Origin: Porphyromonadaceae bacterium
GTDB taxonomy: Bacteria; Bacteroidota; Bacteroidia; Bacteroidales; Paludibacteraceae
Length of the DNA: 10,977 bases
Reading direction: 5' to 3'
NCBI GenBank assembly: GCA_905372605.1
Contig: CAJPPQ010000032.1
Coordinates: 1-10,977, forward strand
Shown: one piece after another, positions 1 to 6,725 of the stretch
Numbering within the stretch: position 1 is the first letter of the stretch
Layout: every line of letters starts with the position of its first letter
Made by a program: the position numbers and the translations under genes
The notes under the pieces: generated by a model
The model's database searches: none
Told to the model about the DNA's origin: nothing
What the model saw: only the letters and a program-made list of their open reading frames with translations

Positions 1-107
1 CTATTTTTGCCGAAAATATTTTACAAAAATATGCTTACATATACGATACTGTTTCTGATAGGCTCTATTGTAAGCGGTTTCGTAACGATCGACTTACCGA
101 AAGCTAA

Positions 108-126
108 CGGTACCAAACAAGTACCG
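108..126. repeat. Inverted repeat, 6-bp arms with 7-base spacer
   Basis: CGGTAC at 108-113 and GTACCG at 121-126 are perfect reverse complements separated by seven bases. It has the same 6-7-6 geometry as the dyad at 139-157. It could be a protein-binding dyad or an RNA hairpin; the sequence alone does not decide. Confidence 0.5.
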
Positions 127-138
127 AACGTTTCGTGT

Positions 139-157
139 GTAGCTACCCACGAGCTAC
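139..157. repeat. Inverted repeat, 6-bp arms with 7-base spacer
   Basis: GTAGCT at 139-144 and AGCTAC at 152-157 are perfect reverse complements with a seven-base spacer, the same geometry as the dyad at 108-126 twelve bases upstream. Two such dyads so close together suggest a common origin or function, but this is inference. Confidence 0.5.
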
Positions 158-203
158 TGTCGATTGATTCTCACCAATTTATTCACTATAAATACCTCCC
201 GCG

Positions 204-257
204 CTTCGGCATTGTCGCCCGCTCCGCTTAGTGCCGAAGAGATGCTAAGAGGCGGAG
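204..257 (+). other. GC-rich segment with two mutually exclusive hairpins
   Basis: Hairpin A pairs CTTCGGC (204-210) with GCCGAAG (233-239), a perfect 7-bp stem. Hairpin B pairs CTCCGCTTAG (222-231) with CTAA (245-248) and GCGGAG (252-257), ten pairs with a three-base bulge. One arm of each lies in the loop of the other, so the two either exclude each other or form a pseudoknot. The strand of any transcript is not proven; plus is assumed because the next gene is on plus. No T-run follows, so this is not a standard intrinsic terminator. Confidence 0.4.
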
Positions 258-334
258 TAGCTTGTTCTCTCCTTTGTGTATCAAGCTATAATTAATGCTT
301 TTAATGAATCCGTCGAATGGAGCACATAGGGAAA

Positions 335-365
335 ATACACAAAAAACAAGGGCTTTTGTGTGTAT
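335..365 (+). other. Imperfect hairpin upstream of the lipoprotein operon
   Basis: ATACACAAAA (335-344) can pair with the segment 354-365 (TTTTGTG...TAT) except for a two-base bulge. The 3' arm is flanked by GCCCC and the 5' arm is preceded by GGG (329-331), which could lengthen the stem. It ends about 50 bases before the ATG at 414 and could lie in the leader of that operon. No matching family is recognised. Confidence 0.3.
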
Positions 366-399
366 GCCCCAAAAATACACTACGAAAATACAAACAGTT

Positions 400-407
400 T
401 AAATTTT
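400..407 (+). promoter_or_regulatory. Weak -7 box candidate before the lipoprotein operon
   Basis: TAAATTTT matches seven of eight positions of the Bacteroidetes -7 consensus TAnnTTTG. No -33 TTG box sits at the usual 19-21 base distance, and the box lies only six bases before the ATG at 414, so a transcript from here would be leaderless. The real promoter may lie further upstream or outside the window. Confidence 0.2.
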
Positions 408-413
408 ATAGTT

Positions 414-890
414 ATGAACAAGTTGATTCTTAAAACATTACTCGTAGTGATATTACTTGTAGTAGTATTTGCAGTAGCGTTGGTTAATTGTAAAAAAGTA
501 ACGAGACAAACACAATTTAAGACAATAGAATACACAGGATGTAACAACAAAACAGAATTGTCTAATGATTACCGAGAAGCAATAACCCAGCAGGATACAT
601 TAGTGGCTTCGGTTAAAAACGATTTGCTTAAACTCACAGTAGGAGTCAATTATATATGTTGTTCTACGTTTAAAGCAACTCAGACAATCGATGGTAATAA
701 TATTACTCTATCAATAACAGAGACAACTGCTTCACCTGATTTATATTGCAGATGTACGTGTTATTACACATTTGACTTTTACTACACAGATATAGTGTAT
801 GATAGCTATGTAGTAAAAGTGATTTTCGATTCTTTGGACGATACCAAAGATAAAAGTTCAACAACAACAATTAATATAAAGAAGTCATGA
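414..890 (+). CDS. Small cysteine-rich putative lipoprotein, unknown function
   Basis: The 158-residue product is not a family I can name. The frame extends upstream to a GTG at 360, but I chose ATG 414 because it starts directly at a lysine plus hydrophobic export signal (residues 1-25). Cys26 follows Leu-Val-Asn, a near-lipobox with Asn at -1, so lipidation is plausible but not certain; a membrane anchor is the alternative. The rest looks like a beta-rich extracytoplasmic domain with an unusual cysteine set: Cys43, adjacent Cys82-Cys83, and a Cys-x-Cys-x-Cys cluster at 112, 114 and 116. That arrangement could bind metal or form disulfides. The stop overlaps the next start (ATGA, 887-890), implying translational coupling with three further exported proteins. 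It is the first gene of the apparent operon. Confidence 0.7.
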   Translation: MNKLILKTLLVVILLVVVFAVALVNCKKVTRQTQFKTIEYTGCNNKTELSNDYREAITQQDTLVASVKNDLLKLTVGVNYICCSTFKATQTIDGNNITLSITETTASPDLYCRCTCYYTFDFYYTDIVYDSYVVKVIFDSLDDTKDKSSTTTINIKKS

Positions 891-1387
891 ATATTTATAT
901 AAAAAACCGATTTTTGCTATTTCTTGTAGCAGCATTTATAGTTTTGAGCGGATGTGATAAGAATAAACCTCCTATAGTTGACGGCAAAACGAAAACAATA
1001 TTACTACCTTTTGGCGACACTATTCGTTTGTATGCCGATTCGGGCGATATTATCGTTTTCGATTCTGTTTTCGACCGGAGAGCTCCTTACTACGACTGTT
1101 CTCGTTTCGACTTATTGGACCCTCATGCTATTCTCGGATTTTCATTGAAAAAAAATGGTACTGTAAACAGACTATTCACCAATATTTCGGGTTGTGGTAT
1201 AATTAGAACTTCGCAAGGAGATTCTACTCTAATTTCAAATGAATTGGACACATTGGGATATGTATTAAAAGCATTGTGGCTATTGCCCTATCCAACAACT
1301 GACCTTTATAATGAAGAGACTCCCAATGGTACTCCCGATATTGCTAAGAAAATGTATAAAGTAACCCTTAAAATAGTAAGAAAATGA
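887..1387 (+). CDS. Putative lipoprotein, unknown function
   Basis: This 166-residue protein starts with a classic lipoprotein signal: basic residues, a hydrophobic core, and a lipobox Leu-Ser-Gly-Cys with Cys23 as the expected lipidated residue. The residues after the cysteine (Asp-Lys-Asn-Lys) begin a short polar linker before a compact domain of about 130 residues. Two further cysteines, Cys71 and Cys103, could form a disulfide in the periplasm or at the cell surface. I recognise no enzymatic motif. The start overlaps the previous stop and the stop overlaps the next start, both as ATGA, so the three proteins are probably made in fixed ratio and may act together. The base composition is AT-rich, like its operon neighbours. 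Confidence 0.75.
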   Translation: MNIYIKNRFLLFLVAAFIVLSGCDKNKPPIVDGKTKTILLPFGDTIRLYADSGDIIVFDSVFDRRAPYYDCSRFDLLDPHAILGFSLKKNGTVNRLFTNISGCGIIRTSQGDSTLISNELDTLGYVLKALWLLPYPTTDLYNEETPNGTPDIAKKMYKVTLKIVRK

Positions 1388-1872
1388 AAAATAGAATGAA
1401 GACAAAACATCATATCTTTATAAGAATAACAAACATTGTCGCTATTGTAATTATAGCCGTATGTAGTGCTTTGGCGATACAAGGGTGCGAAAAAAAAGAA
1501 AAAGAGCAAGCTAAAAATATAGCTGTGAATTCAATAGCCCAAGGTTATATTAGTAAAGACTGTCGAAATAATAATTTTGTATTGAAGTCGCAACAAAGCT
1601 TGGATGACTTTATAGAAGCATTCGAAATACCTAATTTGTCGCAGTTGAAAATTAATTTTGATACTGATATGGTGATAGCTGTTATCGAGAGCAATAATAG
1701 CTCTTCGACTATAGATATAACCAATATAACCGAATTTAAAGATAAGATTGAGATACGGGTGGAAAATTTACATAAAGGTATGACCGCAGATATAGGGAGC
1801 ATATACCATATCGTGAAAATACCGAAGACGGATAAAAATATTGTTTTTATAAAAATAACCTTATATAATTAG
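1384..1872 (+). CDS. Lipoprotein with PrcB-like C-terminal domain
   Basis: The 162-residue product has a long basic N-terminus, a hydrophobic segment (about 17-31) and a lipobox ending Ile-Gln-Gly-Cys with Cys35 as the lipidation site. Met5 (1396) is an alternative start giving a more typical signal length; Met1 is preferred because it overlaps the preceding stop. Residues 71-160 resemble the C-terminal domain of PrcB-type protease-complex subunits (PrcB_C): a Phe-Asp-x-Asp-Met-Val-Ile-Ala-Val strand (92-100) and a final Lys-Ile-Pro-Lys-Thr-Asp-Lys segment (145-151) followed by a beta strand. The Thr-Gly-Gly motif usual in that family is replaced by an Asn/Ser-rich stretch (104-109), so any conserved role there is doubtful. 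In PrcB the domain accompanies a secreted protease, but none is encoded nearby. The family call is from memory of the pattern. Confidence 0.6.
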   Translation: MKNRMKTKHHIFIRITNIVAIVIIAVCSALAIQGCEKKEKEQAKNIAVNSIAQGYISKDCRNNNFVLKSQQSLDDFIEAFEIPNLSQLKINFDTDMVIAVIESNNSSSTIDITNITEFKDKIEIRVENLHKGMTADIGSIYHIVKIPKTDKNIVFIKITLYN

Positions 1873-1881
1873 AATTAAAAA

Positions 1882-2526
1882 ATGAAAAAAATAAAATTGT
1901 TTGTTTTAGGACTTTTATTGATTAGTCCGTTTGTGGCAGTAAATTCGCAACCTTCGGTAGAATCTCTCTATACCAAGGAGGAAGTAAAAGAGATGGGCGA
2001 CTATCTGATGAACAAGCTATTGCCTATCTACAAAGGTATATATACCCCAAACGGTGGCGTTAATACCGATATGATTAAGGCAAGTAACGACGAAGAGATG
2101 AAGTTTTTCCAAAAGTATAGAATTGCAGATGTACTAAAGAGTGGATATTATCCCTCTCTAGAGCTGAAAAACAACTACTTGTTTCCTAAGTCGCTTAAAG
2201 AGATAGGCGATAATAGACCTCTTTTGTCGGAACTATTGTTCGATATCTATAGTTCGGAAGGGTCGGAATATATGAAAACTCTTCTCTATGCCGATAAGAA
2301 AGATGATAATTTCAAGATATTCAGCAATAAAACGGTGGGTAATATATTTTATCTATCTATCTTATTTGTAGAGTATCCTATCAGAGACCTTATGTATAGC
2401 CGAAAGCTTCTGCCCAACGAGAAACTTTTTCTACTGAAAGAGTATTCGGATATTACAAACGCCAACAATAAGGAGATGCTCGGATATATAAGCAAGCTAC
2501 TGAAAAAAGCATCGCAGCTCAAATAG
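1882..2526 (+). CDS. Secreted protein of unknown function
   Basis: The 214-residue product begins with a clear Sec signal peptide: two lysines, a hydrophobic core rich in Leu, Val and Phe, and a probable cleavage near residues 22-24. There is no lipobox cysteine, and the mature protein contains no cysteine, unlike its three upstream neighbours. The mature part looks mostly alpha-helical and rather charged, with aromatic-rich stretches near 157-174. I see no catalytic motif and cannot place it in a family. It follows the PrcB-like gene after only nine bases and is followed by the terminator at 2573-2606, so it is the last gene of a four-gene export operon. Confidence 0.7.
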   Translation: MKKIKLFVLGLLLISPFVAVNSQPSVESLYTKEEVKEMGDYLMNKLLPIYKGIYTPNGGVNTDMIKASNDEEMKFFQKYRIADVLKSGYYPSLELKNNYLFPKSLKEIGDNRPLLSELLFDIYSSEGSEYMKTLLYADKKDDNFKIFSNKTVGNIFYLSILFVEYPIRDLMYSRKLLPNEKLFLLKEYSDITNANNKEMLGYISKLLKKASQLK

Positions 2527-2572
2527 CAAACGGCATTCGATTATTGTACTAAGAAAGCTATTTATTAATTAG

Positions 2573-2606
2573 AAAGCAGGTTACCGCAAGTGGTGCCTGC
2601 TTTTTT
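2573..2606 (+). terminator. Rho-independent terminator of the lipoprotein operon
   Basis: AAAGCAGG (2573-2580) pairs with CCTGCTTT (2596-2603), with three further inner pairs (ACC 2583-2585 with GGT 2592-2594) after a small internal bulge. A run of six T (2601-2606) overlaps and follows the 3' arm. It lies 46 bases after the stop of the last operon gene, in the right orientation. Confidence 0.85.
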
Positions 2607-2662
2607 AGAATTGCGGTCTAAGGAAAAAATATCTCTTACGAAGAGAGTACGGAGAAGAAGCT

Positions 2663-2694
2663 GTTGTACCAATCGAAAATTATACATAATTTTG
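2663..2694 (+). promoter_or_regulatory. Bacteroidetes-type promoter for glycosyltransferase and mutS2
   Basis: The -7 box TAATTTTG (2687-2694) matches TAnnTTTG exactly. A TTG -33 element (2664-2666) sits 20 bases upstream, the standard spacing for the primary sigma factor of this phylum. Transcription would start near 2700, giving a leader of about 50 bases before ATG 2753. It follows the upstream terminator, marking a new transcription unit. Confidence 0.7.
2676..2693. promoter_or_regulatory. Perfect palindrome over the -7 box, candidate operator
   Basis: AAAATTAT (2676-2683) and ATAATTTT (2686-2693) are exact reverse complements with a two-base spacer. The right arm coincides with the -7 box of the promoter at 2663-2694, so a dimeric protein bound here would block transcription. 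No regulator gene is visible in the window, and an AT-rich palindrome can also arise by chance. Confidence 0.4.
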
Positions 2695-2752
2695 CAGGAT
2701 TGTAGAATTCGCTTCGAAAACATTCATTATCTTGTGCCTAACTGATTTGTAA

Positions 2753-3598
2753 ATGACTAAACGATATATATTCGAATGTTTTGTAGATACGGTAGCTAAC
2801 CTTTCGGTATATCAAAAAGCAACCGACAGCCACCTGTTCGATTGTCGGAAACTTACTGGTACTCCTCTGTGTTTGGTAACTGTATCGTTTGATAACCCAT
2901 TTCTTATCGAACAACACATAAGGCTTGTAAAGAAAAATATTACAGATAAGCAATATGTACAAATAATTGCCGACAACTCCACAAATCCCGCAAATAGAGA
3001 CAAGATTAAGCAACTTTGTATAAAGGAGAATATAGTATATGTAGGCTTACCCTACAATTTTTTTCAGAAAACGATGTATAAACCCTCTTATGCTCACGGT
3101 ATTTGTCTTACTTGGATATATCATAATATTATAAGGAAAATCGCTCCACATATCTTTGGCTTTTTAGATCATGATATTTTTCCAATATCTGAATATAATA
3201 TTGCAGATAGGCTTGGTAATCAGGATTTCTTCGGTAGATTGGTTGATCGGACTCCGTCGGATTCATTGAGGAGGCTATGGTACTTGTGGGCGGGTTTTTG
3301 CTTTTTCTCTTATCATAGAGTTAAATCTAAGAAAATGAACTTTTTCCCTACAAAGATAGATGGCGTATATCTCGATACGGGAGGTTCGCTTTATAAGTCG
3401 TTATACAAGTATTATAACTTATCGGATTTGTCGCTGGATGTTCCCGTGCGCGAAGTTTCGTTTAGAGAGGGTAATAATTACCACGCCGACCGTATACATT
3501 TCATCGACAACGACTGGGTTCATACCATTAACGGGTCGAATTGGGCGAAAGTCGAAAGCAAAGACGAGTTCCTAAAAGATTTTCTGAGCAAATACTGA
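2753..3598 (+). CDS. Atypical GT-A-fold glycosyltransferase (family-2-like)
   Basis: The 281-residue protein probably transfers a sugar from a nucleotide donor during surface-polysaccharide or glycoprotein synthesis at the inner face of the cytoplasmic membrane. A strand-rich N-terminal half contains an early nucleotide-binding-like segment (Leu-Val-Thr-Val-Ser-Phe-Asp, 41-47) and Ile-Ala-Asp-Asn-Ser (72-76). A DxD-like metal-binding motif, Leu-Asp-His-Asp, is at 138-141. Further conserved-looking pieces are Trp-Ala-Gly-Phe-Cys-Phe-Phe (179-185) and Leu-Asp-Thr-Gly-Gly (207-211). There is no signal peptide or membrane segment. It is shorter than many family members and the first 35 residues are unusual, so the assignment is to the fold rather than to a specific transferase. 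ATG 2753 follows a good promoter; mutS2 begins 34 bases after the stop. Confidence 0.65.
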   Translation: MTKRYIFECFVDTVANLSVYQKATDSHLFDCRKLTGTPLCLVTVSFDNPFLIEQHIRLVKKNITDKQYVQIIADNSTNPANRDKIKQLCIKENIVYVGLPYNFFQKTMYKPSYAHGICLTWIYHNIIRKIAPHIFGFLDHDIFPISEYNIADRLGNQDFFGRLVDRTPSDSLRRLWYLWAGFCFFSYHRVKSKKMNFFPTKIDGVYLDTGGSLYKSLYKYYNLSDLSLDVPVREVSFREGNNYHADRIHFIDNDWVHTINGSNWAKVESKDEFLKDFLSKY

Positions 3599-3602
3599 TT
3601 TT

Positions 3603-3627
3603 GTTATAGCCATACGCTATCGATAAC
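3603..3627 (+). other. Small hairpin between glycosyltransferase and mutS2
   Basis: ATAGC (3606-3610) pairs perfectly with GCTAT (3616-3620) around a five-base loop, and GTT (3603-3605) can extend it to AAC (3625-3627) across a four-base bulge. It ends five bases before the mutS2 ATG and could affect its translation or mRNA stability. No T-run follows, so it is not a standard terminator. Confidence 0.3.
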
Positions 3628-3632
3628 CCAAA

Positions 3633-6008
3633 ATGATATACCCCGACAGTTTCGAGAAGAAGATAGGTGTCGATATTGTGAGAAACAATATCAAAAGGAT
3701 GTGTGTCAACGACTTGTCGTATGTGTTTATAGATAAACTAAATTTCACTAACGACTACTATTTGATAAAACATCGGCTCGAATATATCAAAGAAATGTTT
3801 GCCATTCTCGAGAGCAATATCAATGTTTTACCCATATATCAGATAGACGACTTTCGAGTACCGTTTAAATCGACCGAAATAGAGGGTACGTTTTTAGAAA
3901 CAGATATATTGCTGTCTATCAAAAAGTTTCTCGAGTATTTAGGGCAGCTTATAGACTTTTTTTCGAAGAAAAACAAAGAGTGTCATCCGCTGCTTGCAAA
4001 CTATTTAAGCAATATGGCTGTCGCCGATAGCGTGCTAAAAGAAATATCGCGTATCCTCGATAAGAACGGTGAAATAAAAGACAATGCTACTCCCGAGTTG
4101 GCGCAAATTCGTTCGACAAAGGCACAGATTCAGGCATCGATCTCAAAGACTCTTCAGAGGATACTCCAAAAGGCACAAGCCGACGAGTTGGTAGAGAAAG
4201 ATGCTACACCCGTAGTGCGTGAGGGAAGGCTCGTTATTCCCGTACTATCGATGAATAAACGGAAAATCGATGGCATCATTCACGACGAATCGGCTTCGGG
4301 AAAAACGTTCTATATCGAACCTTCGCAGGTAGTGCTTCTCAACAACAAAATACGAGAGCTCGAAAGCGACGAACGCAAAGAGATAATAAAGATACTCACT
4401 GCCGTAACATCGTCTATCAGACCCGAATATACCAATATTCTACACGCACAAAAAATCTACCTACAGCTCGACGCCCTGAATGCCATCACAAAATACTCCA
4501 TACATATAAAAGCAATTTGTCCCGATATAGGCGACCGATGTGTGATCGATTGGCGCAAAGGACGCCACCCGATATTGCAGGAATTGCTCGAAAAACAGGG
4601 AGGGCAGATAGTACCTCTCGATATAAAACTCGACGACAAAGAGCGAATAATAGTAATATCGGGAGCCAATGCCGGCGGTAAATCGGTTTGTATCAAAACA
4701 GTGTGTCTACTGCAATATATGCTGCAATGCGGGCTGCCGATACCTATTGCCGAAGATAGCGAAGCGGGCGTATTCGACGATATTTTTCTCGACATAGGCG
4801 ACGGACAAAATATTGAAAACGACCTATCGACGTACTCTTCGCACCTGCAGAATATGAAGTTTTTCGTAAAAAATGCCACAGATAAAACATTGGTGGCAAT
4901 AGACGAATTTGGGTCGGGTACGGAGCCCGAAATGGGCGGAGCTATCGCTCAGGCTACCCTCGAAGAGTTTTGCCGTAAACGTGTATTTGGCTTGATAACT
5001 ACGCATTACACAAACATCAAATACTTTGCCGAGCAGACCGAAGGCGTAGTCAACGGCGCCATGCTTTATGACAGAAGCAAGCTGAAGCCTTTGTTTGAGC
5101 TGAAAATAGGACAGGCAGGGAGTTCGTTTGCGCTCGAGATAGCCCAAAACATAGGTCTGCCTCAAAATATCATAGCTGCGGCAAAACAACTTGTAGGACA
5201 GCAAGCTATCAACTACGATCGCCTGACGCATGCTGCAATAAAAAACAAGGTCTATTGGGAGAATAAGCGTGAGAAAATACGCCGACGCTCGAAAGAGCAA
5301 GACGAAATAATATCGCAGTACGAGGCTAAGCTATCGAGTATAGAGGCAGAGAAAAAAGAGATTATCAGACAGGCTAAAATGGAAGCTCGCCAAATAGTCG
5401 ATTCTGCTAATGCTACTATCGAGAATGCTATCCGTACTATCAAGGAGAGCAATGCAGATAAGGCGAAGACTGCCGAGGCACGTCGGACGATACGCTCGTT
5501 TACCGACGATATCGTACCGAAGACCGAAGTAGACAAGCCTGCTTCTGCGACATTCAAAATAGACGACCGTGTAGTAATGAAAGGGCAAAGCGTAGTAGGC
5601 CAGATACTCGATATAAGCGACAAAAAGGCTATCGTTGCCTTCGGGGCTATAAAGACAACCGTCCGTCTATCGGATCTGGAGGCAGCAACGGGCAATAGGT
5701 TAAAACAGACTGCAAAAGCAGGGCTTTCGAAAGCAACTACCAACGAGATACGACGGCGGCAACTCAATTTCTCGCAAGAGATAGACCTGCGGGGTATGCG
5801 TGTGGCCGAGGCTTTGAAGGCGGTAATGTACTATATCGACGATGCACGTATGGCAAATGTCGGGCAGGTGAGGATACTACACGGTACTGGCGAAGGAGCT
5901 CTCAGACAAGCTATTCGCGAGTATTTGAGCGGTCTGTCGTTTCTAAAGTCGTTCGGCGACGAGCACGTGCAACTCGGCGGAGCGGGTATTACTGTTGTAA
6001 ATCTTTAG
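3633..6008 (+). CDS. mutS2: MutS2 family ATPase/endonuclease with Smr domain
   Basis: MutS2 acts on branched DNA and stalled or collided ribosomes rather than mismatches; the Smr domain is nuclease-like. The 791 residues are a normal length. It lacks the MutS mismatch-recognition and connector domains and begins with the core/lever helices (about 1-300). Walker A is Gly-Ala-Asn-Ala-Gly-Gly-Lys-Ser (344-351), the MutS-type Ser-Thr-Tyr-Ser-Ser-His signature is at 399-404, and Walker B ends in Ile-Asp-Glu (423-425) with a following Gly-Ser-Gly-Thr loop. A coiled coil spans about 516-623, a KOW-like beta segment about 640-686, and the Smr domain about 715-791, with Ile-Asp-Leu-Arg-Gly (717-721) and His-Gly-Thr-Gly (750-753). 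All key residues are present, so it should be functional. It is likely co-transcribed with the glycosyltransferase; its 3' end overlaps the convergent pseudouridine synthase gene by 20 bp. Confidence 0.97.
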   Translation: MIYPDSFEKKIGVDIVRNNIKRMCVNDLSYVFIDKLNFTNDYYLIKHRLEYIKEMFAILESNINVLPIYQIDDFRVPFKSTEIEGTFLETDILLSIKKFLEYLGQLIDFFSKKNKECHPLLANYLSNMAVADSVLKEISRILDKNGEIKDNATPELAQIRSTKAQIQASISKTLQRILQKAQADELVEKDATPVVREGRLVIPVLSMNKRKIDGIIHDESASGKTFYIEPSQVVLLNNKIRELESDERKEIIKILTAVTSSIRPEYTNILHAQKIYLQLDALNAITKYSIHIKAICPDIGDRCVIDWRKGRHPILQELLEKQGGQIVPLDIKLDDKERIIVISGANAGGKSVCIKTVCLLQYMLQCGLPIPIAEDSEAGVFDDIFLDIGDGQNIENDLSTYSSHLQNMKFFVKNATDKTLVAIDEFGSGTEPEMGGAIAQATLEEFCRKRVFGLITTHYTNIKYFAEQTEGVVNGAMLYDRSKLKPLFELKIGQAGSSFALEIAQNIGLPQNIIAAAKQLVGQQAINYDRLTHAAIKNKVYWENKREKIRRRSKEQDEIISQYEAKLSSIEAEKKEIIRQAKMEARQIVDSANATIENAIRTIKESNADKAKTAEARRTIRSFTDDIVPKTEVDKPASATFKIDDRVVMKGQSVVGQILDISDKKAIVAFGAIKTTVRLSDLEAATGNRLKQTAKAGLSKATTNEIRRRQLNFSQEIDLRGMRVAEALKAVMYYIDDARMANVGQVRILHGTGEGALRQAIREYLSGLSFLKSFGDEHVQLGGAGITVVNL

Positions 6009-6669
6009 TTATAGCCTGCCAAAGCGTATCGTCGGGTACGGGGGCTTCTATTACTATCCGTTCTTGCTTTACGGGGTGTACGAACTCGACGCTTCGGGCG
6101 TGTAGCGAGATGCCTCCGCCTCGGTTTGAGCGAGGAGCACCGTATTTTAGGTCGCCTTTGATGATGCAGCCCATAGCGGCAAGTTGGCAACGTATCTGGT
6201 GATGTCTGCCAGTCTCGAGGTCGACCTCGAGCAGAGTGTATCTATCCGATTTGCCGAGTGTTTTATAGTGTAAAACAGCTTCTTTCGACTGAGGCACCGC
6301 TTTGGAGTAAGCGTAAGACTTATTTTGCCGTTCGTTTCTGACCAGAAAGTGTCGGAGCGTACCCTGAGGTTCTTGCGGAGGCGAAGATACGATAGCCCAA
6401 TACTTTTTGGTTATCTGTCGGAGGGCTAATATCTCATTGAGGCGTGCGAGAGCTTTCGATGTCTTGGCGAAAATGACCACACCCGATACGGGGCGGTCGA
6501 GGCGATGCACTACACCGCAGAAGACATTTCCTTTTTTTTGGTAACGCTCTTTTAAATACTCTTTGACAGACTCTACCAGAGGTTTGTCGCCCGTCTTGTC
6601 GCCTTGTACTATCTCCGACGACGATTTGTTTACGGCTATAATATGGTTGTCTTCGTAAAGTATGTGCAT
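5989..6669 (-). CDS. RluA-family RNA pseudouridine synthase
   Basis: This 226-residue enzyme isomerises uridine to pseudouridine in rRNA or tRNA. The signature His-Arg-Leu-Asp-Arg-Pro (55-60) carries the catalytic Asp58, followed by the Ser-Gly-Val-Val-Ile-Phe-Ala strand. A later Glu-Thr-Gly-Arg-x-His-Gln-Ile-Arg segment (about 152-160) is the second family signature. There is no S4 RNA-binding domain, so it is a compact RluA/TruC-like form; the exact target uridine cannot be read from sequence. ATG 6667-6669 is supported by a -7 box 13 bases upstream. Its 3' end overlaps mutS2 by 20 bp in a convergent arrangement, with no terminator visible between them. Confidence 0.93.
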   Translation of the reverse strand: MHILYEDNHIIAVNKSSSEIVQGDKTGDKPLVESVKEYLKERYQKKGNVFCGVVHRLDRPVSGVVIFAKTSKALARLNEILALRQITKKYWAIVSSPPQEPQGTLRHFLVRNERQNKSYAYSKAVPQSKEAVLHYKTLGKSDRYTLLEVDLETGRHHQIRCQLAAMGCIIKGDLKYGAPRSNRGGGISLHARSVEFVHPVKQERIVIEAPVPDDTLWQAITKDLQQ

Positions 6670-6682
6670 ATATATTTTTCGG

Positions 6683-6690
6683 CAAAGGTA
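6683..6690 (-). promoter_or_regulatory. -7 box for the RluA-family gene
   Basis: Read on the minus strand the sequence is TACCTTTG, an exact TAnnTTTG match. It ends 13 bases before the ATG, so the transcript would have only a very short leader. A -33 box is not clear. It lies back-to-back with the plus-strand promoter at 6718-6725. Confidence 0.6.
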
Positions 6691-6717
6691 GAATATATTT
6701 TTCTAATAAAAAAGTAC

Positions 6718-6725
6718 TAACTTTG
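6718..6725 (+). promoter_or_regulatory. -7 box for the RluB-like gene
   Basis: TAACTTTG matches TAnnTTTG exactly. The expected -33 region is T-rich (6697-6702) without a clear TTG. Transcription would start near 6732, giving a leader of about 50 bases before ATG 6785. An inverted repeat GCCGT (6725-6729)/ACGGC (6742-6746) covers the expected start site. Confidence 0.65.

Larger units (their letters stand above)
1..413. other. Gene-free leader region with several inverted repeats
   Basis: I find no convincing gene in this stretch. A plus-strand frame is open from the window edge to a stop at 229-231; from ATG 31 it would begin with a hydrophobic stretch. A 43-codon minus-strand frame covers 154-285. 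Both cross the same palindromic DNA and neither resembles a family I know. What is visible is structure: dyads at 108-126 and 139-157, two overlapping hairpins between 204 and 257, and an imperfect hairpin at 335-365. Positions 195-254 are about 65% G+C by hand count, while the flanks are AT-rich. It may be a structured leader or small RNA, or decayed sequence from an upstream gene. The operon beginning at 414 lies immediately downstream. Confidence 0.5.

Noticed and set aside
1..231. Plus-strand open frame with a hydrophobic N-terminus (ATG 31)
   Set aside because: It crosses several palindromes and the GC-rich hairpin region, matches no family I know, and may simply be open by chance. It could be the end of a gene outside the window, but this cannot be supported.
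154..285. Minus-strand 43-codon open frame with protein-like composition
   Set aside because: No clear start, no neighbouring gene to which it belongs, and it overlaps the alternative hairpins. Possibly a remnant; not enough to call a pseudogene.
2738..3013. Minus-strand open frame inside the glycosyltransferase gene
   Set aside because: It is antisense to a gene with clear GT-A motifs and lacks any recognisable domain; a shadow frame.
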